Below are positions 6,788 through 10,416 of a DNA stretch of 10,416 nt, piece after piece. Below the pieces are notes generated by a model, which saw only the letters and a program-made list of their open reading frames with translations, was not told where the DNA came from and did not search any database. The number at the start of each line of letters is the position of its first letter. Within the stretch, counting starts at the first letter, position 1. Origin of the DNA: Pseudomonadota bacterium (lineage in GTDB: Bacteria > Pseudomonadota > Alphaproteobacteria > Reyranellales > Reyranellaceae); assembly GCA_023436825.1 (NCBI GenBank), contig JAEZHS010000505.1, forward strand, positions 1-10,416, written 5' to 3'. Position numbers and translations under genes: made by a program.

Positions 6788-7788
6788 CAGGGCTTCTTCC
6801 AGTCCGCGTAGACGCTCATGCCCGGCCGCAGCTCGGGCATGGGATTGACGGGATAGGCGCGGATCTCGAAGGTGCGCAGATCGAAGTCGCCGGTCGCGCG
6901 CGTCGCGCGCCAGCCGGCATATTCGCCGCGCGTAGCGATCTTGCGCACCACGACCGTGATCGGCTTGTCGCCCAGGGCCGGCGCCTTGACCTCGAACTGG
7001 TCGCCGATCTTCAGACCCTTCACCAGGTCCTCGCGCAATTCGAAGCGCATCCAGACGTCGGACAGGTCGACCAGCGTCAGCAACGGCACGCCGGGCGAGA
7101 CGTATTCGCCGGGATCGGCGCCGGTGTGGTAGACCTGCGCCGATACCGGCGACTTCACGGTGAGTTCCGCGACCTGCGCCTGCAGCGTGGCGATCGCCGC
7201 CTCGGCCTTGGTCAACGCCGCCTTGGCCACGCCGCGCTCCTCGGCCGTGTAGCCGTTGACGGCTTCATCCAGCGCCAGCTTGGCCTGCTGCTGGCTGCGT
7301 CGCGCGACGTCGAGCGATGCCGTCGCCTCGTCGAGCTTCTGGACCGAGGCGAAGTCGCGTGCCGTCAACACCTTGGTGCGGTCGTAGGTCTGCTCCGCGA
7401 GCTTGGCGCTGGCTTCGGCCGAGGCGAGCGCCGCGCGGCGGGCATCGACGACCTCGGCGCGGGTGCCGATCTCGATGCGCTTCAGATCGGCGGCGGCCAC
7501 GGCGCGAGCGGCCTCGGCCTCCTTGAGCCGCGTCAGCAGCTCGGGATTGTCGATCGTGACCAGGACCTGGCCCGCCTTGACGTCTTCGCCGCGATGCACC
7601 GGGCGGCTCGCGACACGACCATCGACACGGGCCGCGATGTCGACGCGCGTGGCGTCGGCCTCGCCCTGCACGATCAGCGGCTGCGGCCGCGCGAGATACC
7701 ACAGCGACACGCCGAGGATGACAGCGATGGAGACCGCCACAATGATGGTTGCGGCCCGCGGCACACCGGCATTTGTCCTGGTCGTCAT
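6787..7788 (-). CDS. HlyD-family membrane fusion protein 2 (periplasmic adaptor), first gene of the operon
   Basis: A 333-residue periplasmic adaptor with an N-terminal membrane helix (12-33), first lipoyl half (about 45-80, with ARVDGRVASRPVHRGEDVKAG split at 53-73), a coiled-coil hairpin (about 82-205), second lipoyl half VKSPVSAQV (211-219) and a beta-barrel region (about 235-333). Its C-terminal motif W-R-A-x-R-A-x-G-D-x-D-L (293-304) is shared with the second adaptor of the operon. I chose the ATG at 7788, which puts the membrane helix directly after a short basic tail. A longer reading from an ATG at 7896 would add 36 residues of no recognisable character running through the promoter region. 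Translation signal: a weak GGGGG stretch about 8 bases before the ATG, inside a small GGGC/GCCC hairpin. No outer-membrane partner is in the window. Confidence 0.9.
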   Translation of the reverse strand: MTTRTNAGVPRAATIIVAVSIAVILGVSLWYLARPQPLIVQGEADATRVDIAARVDGRVASRPVHRGEDVKAGQVLVTIDNPELLTRLKEAEAARAVAAADLKRIEIGTRAEVVDARRAALASAEASAKLAEQTYDRTKVLTARDFASVQKLDEATASLDVARRSQQQAKLALDEAVNGYTAEERGVAKAALTKAEAAIATLQAQVAELTVKSPVSAQVYHTGADPGEYVSPGVPLLTLVDLSDVWMRFELREDLVKGLKIGDQFEVKAPALGDKPITVVVRKIATRGEYAGWRATRATGDFDLRTFEIRAYPVNPMPELRPGMSVYADWKKP

Positions 7789-8020
7789 GGGCGTAGCCCC
7801 CGTGGTCTCCAAGAGCGTTTTCGAACAGGAGGTGCTTGGCTGCCAGTTATACGTTCGTAGGGTGGGCACGCGCACGCCGAAGAGAGGTCGCCGCACGCCT
7901 CTGATGCGAAATTGACGTTGCAGCCGCTCTGTACCGACTTTCCTCCGAGGGCATTAGACCGCTATGCTCAATCGACAATAAACGCCCATTTACGCCGCCG
8001 CTTTCGGAGGGCTTTCCGCG
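7789..8020. promoter_or_regulatory. Divergent intergenic region between the exporter operon and the oxidoreductase gene
   Basis: This 232-base region must hold the start signals of both flanking units. For the minus-strand operon, TATAAC (7851-7846) is a fair -10 element, but no good -35 box stands 16-18 bases upstream of it. For the plus strand, TTGACG (7912-7917) is a good -35 box but has no good -10 at normal spacing; AATAAA at 7977-7982 is an alternative -10 with a poor -35. Small structures are present: GGGC-GTA-GCCC at 7789-7799 beside the operon start, and CCTCCGA at 7942-7948 complementary to the oxidoreductase ribosome binding site. No terminator, operator with clear dyad, riboswitch or RNA gene is recognised. 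Confidence 0.45.
8006..8010 (+). promoter_or_regulatory. Ribosome binding site of the oxidoreductase gene
   Basis: GGAGG, ten bases before the ATG at 8021. It fixes the start. The seven bases 8004-8010 are perfectly complementary to 7942-7948 upstream. Confidence 0.75.
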
Positions 8021-10416
8021 ATGACCGTCGCCACTCGCGTTCCGCTGGTTTTCGGAGATTACGCGCTCGAGGATCGTTACCGGCTCGACAAGGGTCGGGT
8101 CTACATGACCGGCATCCAGGCGCTGGTGCGCCTGCCCATGATGCAGCGCCAGCGCGACCTCGCCGCCGGGCTCAACACCGGCGGCTTCATCTCCGGTTAC
8201 CGCGGCTCGCCGCTTGGCATGTACGACCACGCTTTGTGGACAGCGAAGAAGTACCTCAAGGAAAATAACATCCACTTCCAGCCGGGCCTGAACGAGGACC
8301 TCGCCGCCACCGCGGTGTGGGGCACTCAGCAGGTCAACCTGTTCCCCGGCGCCAAGGTCGATGGCGTGTTCTCGATCTGGTACGGCAAGGGGCCCGGCGT
8401 CGACCGCTCGATGGACGTGCTGAAGCACGGCAATGCCGCCGGTTCGTCGGAGCATGGCGGTGTGATCGTGCTGGCGGGCGACGACCATGGCGCCCAGTCC
8501 TCGACCTTGCCGCATCAGAGCGAGCAGGTCTTCTCGGCCGCCATGATCCCGGTGATCAATCCGGCGAACGTGCAGGAGTATCTCGACTTCGGCCTGCTGG
8601 GCTTCGCCCTGTCGCGCTACTCGGGCTGCTGGATCGGCTTCAAGGCGATTTCCGAGACGGTCGAATCGGGCGCTTCGGTCTGGGTTGATCCCGAGCGCAT
8701 CAAGATCGTCATGCCGACGGACTTCCAGCTCCCGCCGGGCGGCCTCGGCATCCGCAATCCCGATCCGCCGATGGAGGCGGAGAAGCGCCTGCACGGCCCG
8801 AAGATGGCGGCGGTCAAGGCGTTCGTGCGCGCCAACGGCTTCGATCGCATCGTCATCGATCCCGCCCAATCGGGCACAAGGGCGCGCATCGGCATCATGA
8901 CCACGGGCAAGGCCTATCTCGACACGCGCCAGGCCCTGGAAGACCTCGGCATCAACGACGAGCGGGCGCGCGCGCTCGGCATCCGCATCTACAAGGTCGG
9001 CATGACCTGGCCGCTGGAGCCGGAAGGCGCGCGGCGCTTCGCCGAAGGCCTTCAGGAAGTGATCGTCATCGAGGAGAAGCGCTCCAACCTCGAGGAGCAG
9101 CTCGTCCACCTTCTCTACAATATGCCGGCCGACCGCCGGCCGCTGGTGATCGGCAAGTCCGACGAGACCGGCCGCATCATTCTGCCGAGCGAAGGCGAGC
9201 TGACGCCGACCGGTGTCGCCATGGTGATCGCCGGGCGCCTGATGAAGCACATGGGCGAATCGCCCGAGCTCAAGCAGCGGCTGGCCCGTCTCGAAGCCAA
9301 GGAGAAGCTGCTGGCCGCGCCGCCGCCCAAGGTGGCGCGCACGCCGTACTTCTGCTCGGGCTGCCCGCACAACACCTCGACGCGCGTCCCGGACGGCAGC
9401 CGCGCCATGGCCGGCATCGGCTGCCACGGCATGGCGATCTGGATGCCCGAGCGGCGCACCGCGCTGATCTCCCACATGGGCGGCGAAGGCGTGCCCTGGG
9501 TCGGCCAGGCGCCGTTCAGCGGCGACAATCACATCTTCCAGAACCTGGGCGACGGCACCTACTACCACTCCGGCCTGATGGCGATCCGCCAGGCCGCGGC
9601 CGCCGGCGTCAACATCACCTACAAGATCCTGTTCAACGACGCCGTCGCCATGACCGGCGGCCAGCCGCACGACGGGCCGCTGACGGTCCCCGAGATCACC
9701 AAGCAGGTCGCGGCCGAGGGCGCCAAGAAGGTCGTCGTCGTTACCGACGAGCCCGACAAGTATCCGCCGGGCACCGACTTCGCCCACGGTGTGAGCATCC
9801 GCCATCGCGACGAGCTCGACGCCGTGCAGCGCGAATTGCGTGACATCCCGGGCCTCACCGTGCTGGTCTACGACCAGACCTGCGCCGCCGAGAAGCGTCG
9901 TCGGCGCAAGCGCGGCACCTTCCCCGATCCCGCCAAGCGCGTGTTCATCAACGACACGGTATGCGAAGGCTGCGGCGACTGCTCCGACAAGAGCAACTGC
10001 GTGTCGGTGAAGCCGCTCGAGACCGAGCTCGGCCGCAAGCGCCAGATCGACCAGAGCAACTGCAACAAGGACTTCTCCTGCCTCAACGGCTTCTGCCCGT
10101 CCTTCGTGTCGGTGCATGGCGGCACGCCGGCCAAGGCCAGGCGCCCGCAGTTGAAGGTCGTGCAGGACGATCCCTTCACCCAGCTGCCCATGCCGACCGT
10201 GCGGCCGCTCTCGGAAGCCTACGGCATCCTGGTGACCGGCATCGGCGGCACCGGCGTGATCACTGTCGGCGCCCTGATCGGCATGGCCGCCCACCTCGAA
10301 GGCAAGGGCTGCACCGTGCTCGACTTCACCGGCCTTGCCCAGAAGAACGGCGCGGTGATGAGCCACGTGCGACTCGCGCCCAAACCGGAGGACCTGCACG
10401 CCGTGCGCATCGCCGC
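8021..10416 (+). CDS. Indolepyruvate/2-oxoacid:ferredoxin oxidoreductase, single-chain form, 3' end outside window
   Basis: The first 798 residues of a large cytoplasmic enzyme that oxidatively decarboxylates 2-oxoacids, typically aryl pyruvates from aromatic amino acids, to the acyl-CoA while reducing ferredoxin. Family members in proteobacteria are usually well over 1100 residues, so roughly a third is missing. Domains in order: pyrimidine-binding and transketolase-like region (about 25-430; YRGSPLGMYD, GPGVDRSMDVLKHGN); the CSGCPHN motif (445-451); the thiamine diphosphate core with GDGT (510-513) and NDAVAMTGGQ (539-548); a cysteine cluster region for iron-sulfur binding (C648, C651, C654, C660, then C681, C687, C692); and the start of the gamma domain with GIGGTGV (740-746) and FTGLAQKNG. 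The frame is open without interruption from the ATG at 8021, which has GGAGG ten bases upstream. It is transcribed away from the exporter operon and no link between them is evident. Exact substrate preference among 2-oxoacids cannot be told. Confidence 0.93.
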   Translation, partial: MTVATRVPLVFGDYALEDRYRLDKGRVYMTGIQALVRLPMMQRQRDLAAGLNTGGFISGYRGSPLGMYDHALWTAKKYLKENNIHFQPGLNEDLAATAVWGTQQVNLFPGAKVDGVFSIWYGKGPGVDRSMDVLKHGNAAGSSEHGGVIVLAGDDHGAQSSTLPHQSEQVFSAAMIPVINPANVQEYLDFGLLGFALSRYSGCWIGFKAISETVESGASVWVDPERIKIVMPTDFQLPPGGLGIRNPDPPMEAEKRLHGPKMAAVKAFVRANGFDRIVIDPAQSGTRARIGIMTTGKAYLDTRQALEDLGINDERARALGIRIYKVGMTWPLEPEGARRFAEGLQEVIVIEEKRSNLEEQLVHLLYNMPADRRPLVIGKSDETGRIILPSEGELTPTGVAMVIAGRLMKHMGESPELKQRLARLEAKEKLLAAPPPKVARTPYFCSGCPHNTSTRVPDGSRAMAGIGCHGMAIWMPERRTALISHMGGEGVPWVGQAPFSGDNHIFQNLGDGTYYHSGLMAIRQAAAAGVNITYKILFNDAVAMTGGQPHDGPLTVPEITKQVAAEGAKKVVVVTDEPDKYPPGTDFAHGVSIRHRDELDAVQRELRDIPGLTVLVYDQTCAAEKRRRRKRGTFPDPAKRVFINDTVCEGCGDCSDKSNCVSVKPLETELGRKRQIDQSNCNKDFSCLNGFCPSFVSVHGGTPAKARRPQLKVVQDDPFTQLPMPTVRPLSEAYGILVTGIGGTGVITVGALIGMAAHLEGKGCTVLDFTGLAQKNGAVMSHVRLAPKPEDLHAVRIA

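Noticed and set aside
5171..6811. A 546-codon open frame on the plus strand opposite the permease
   Set aside because: It has shadow-like composition (many H, R, Q, D, E) and no membrane segments, while the minus strand encodes an evident permease.
7827..7838. AGGAGG on the plus strand followed closely by TTG, a possible leader peptide
   Set aside because: The spacing to TTG is only three bases, the frame is about two dozen codons of no clear character, and the site lies among the operon's probable start signals on the other strand.
7789..7896. N-terminal extension of membrane fusion protein 2 to an ATG at 7896
   Set aside because: The 36 added residues have no signal or family character, cross the likely promoter, and would place the membrane anchor abnormally far from the N-terminus.
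7847..10399. An 850-codon open frame on the minus strand opposite the oxidoreductase
   Set aside because: It is the antisense shadow of a clearly recognised gene in GC-rich DNA. It is rich in H, G, R, A and D without any family motif, and it also runs through the divergent promoter region.

Overview
The window is GC-rich DNA, probably from an alphaproteobacterium. This rests on codon use, strong GGAGG ribosome binding sites, a single-chain indolepyruvate ferredoxin oxidoreductase and an IS630 element of a type common in that class. No taxonomic marker is present, so the assignment is a judgement.

Layout from left to right: (1) Positions 1-1056 hold a complete IS630-family insertion sequence whose left TA is the first two bases of the window. 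It has 14-bp terminal inverted repeats with one mismatch, a TA at each end, and a transposase on the minus strand split into two frames joined at a run of seven A. (2) Positions 1054-7788 hold a five-gene operon on the minus strand, transcribed from right to left: HlyD-type membrane fusion protein 2, a fused double ABC-2 permease, HlyD-type membrane fusion protein 1, an MscS-type channel with a C-terminal cyclic-nucleotide-binding domain, and a tandem universal stress protein. The first four genes overlap by 1, 17 and 1 bases and are probably translationally coupled. The IS630 element sits exactly on the stop codon of the last gene. (3) Positions 7789-8020 are a divergent intergenic region. 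(4) From 8021 to the window end, on the plus strand, is the first part of a large indolepyruvate/2-oxoacid:ferredoxin oxidoreductase, cut off by the window edge.

How the genes may work together: the operon's first three genes look like an inner-membrane and periplasmic exporter of the YbhFSRG kind. The two permeases are fused into one chain, there are two related but different fusion proteins, and no ATPase gene is visible. The last two genes add a channel predicted to bind cAMP or cGMP and a probable nucleotide-binding stress protein. One reading is a membrane stress module in which export, ion flux and nucleotide sensing are co-expressed. This is inference from gene order and is the part of the window most worth following up. 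The IS insertion appears neutral for the stress protein, because the target TA is the first two bases of its stop codon.
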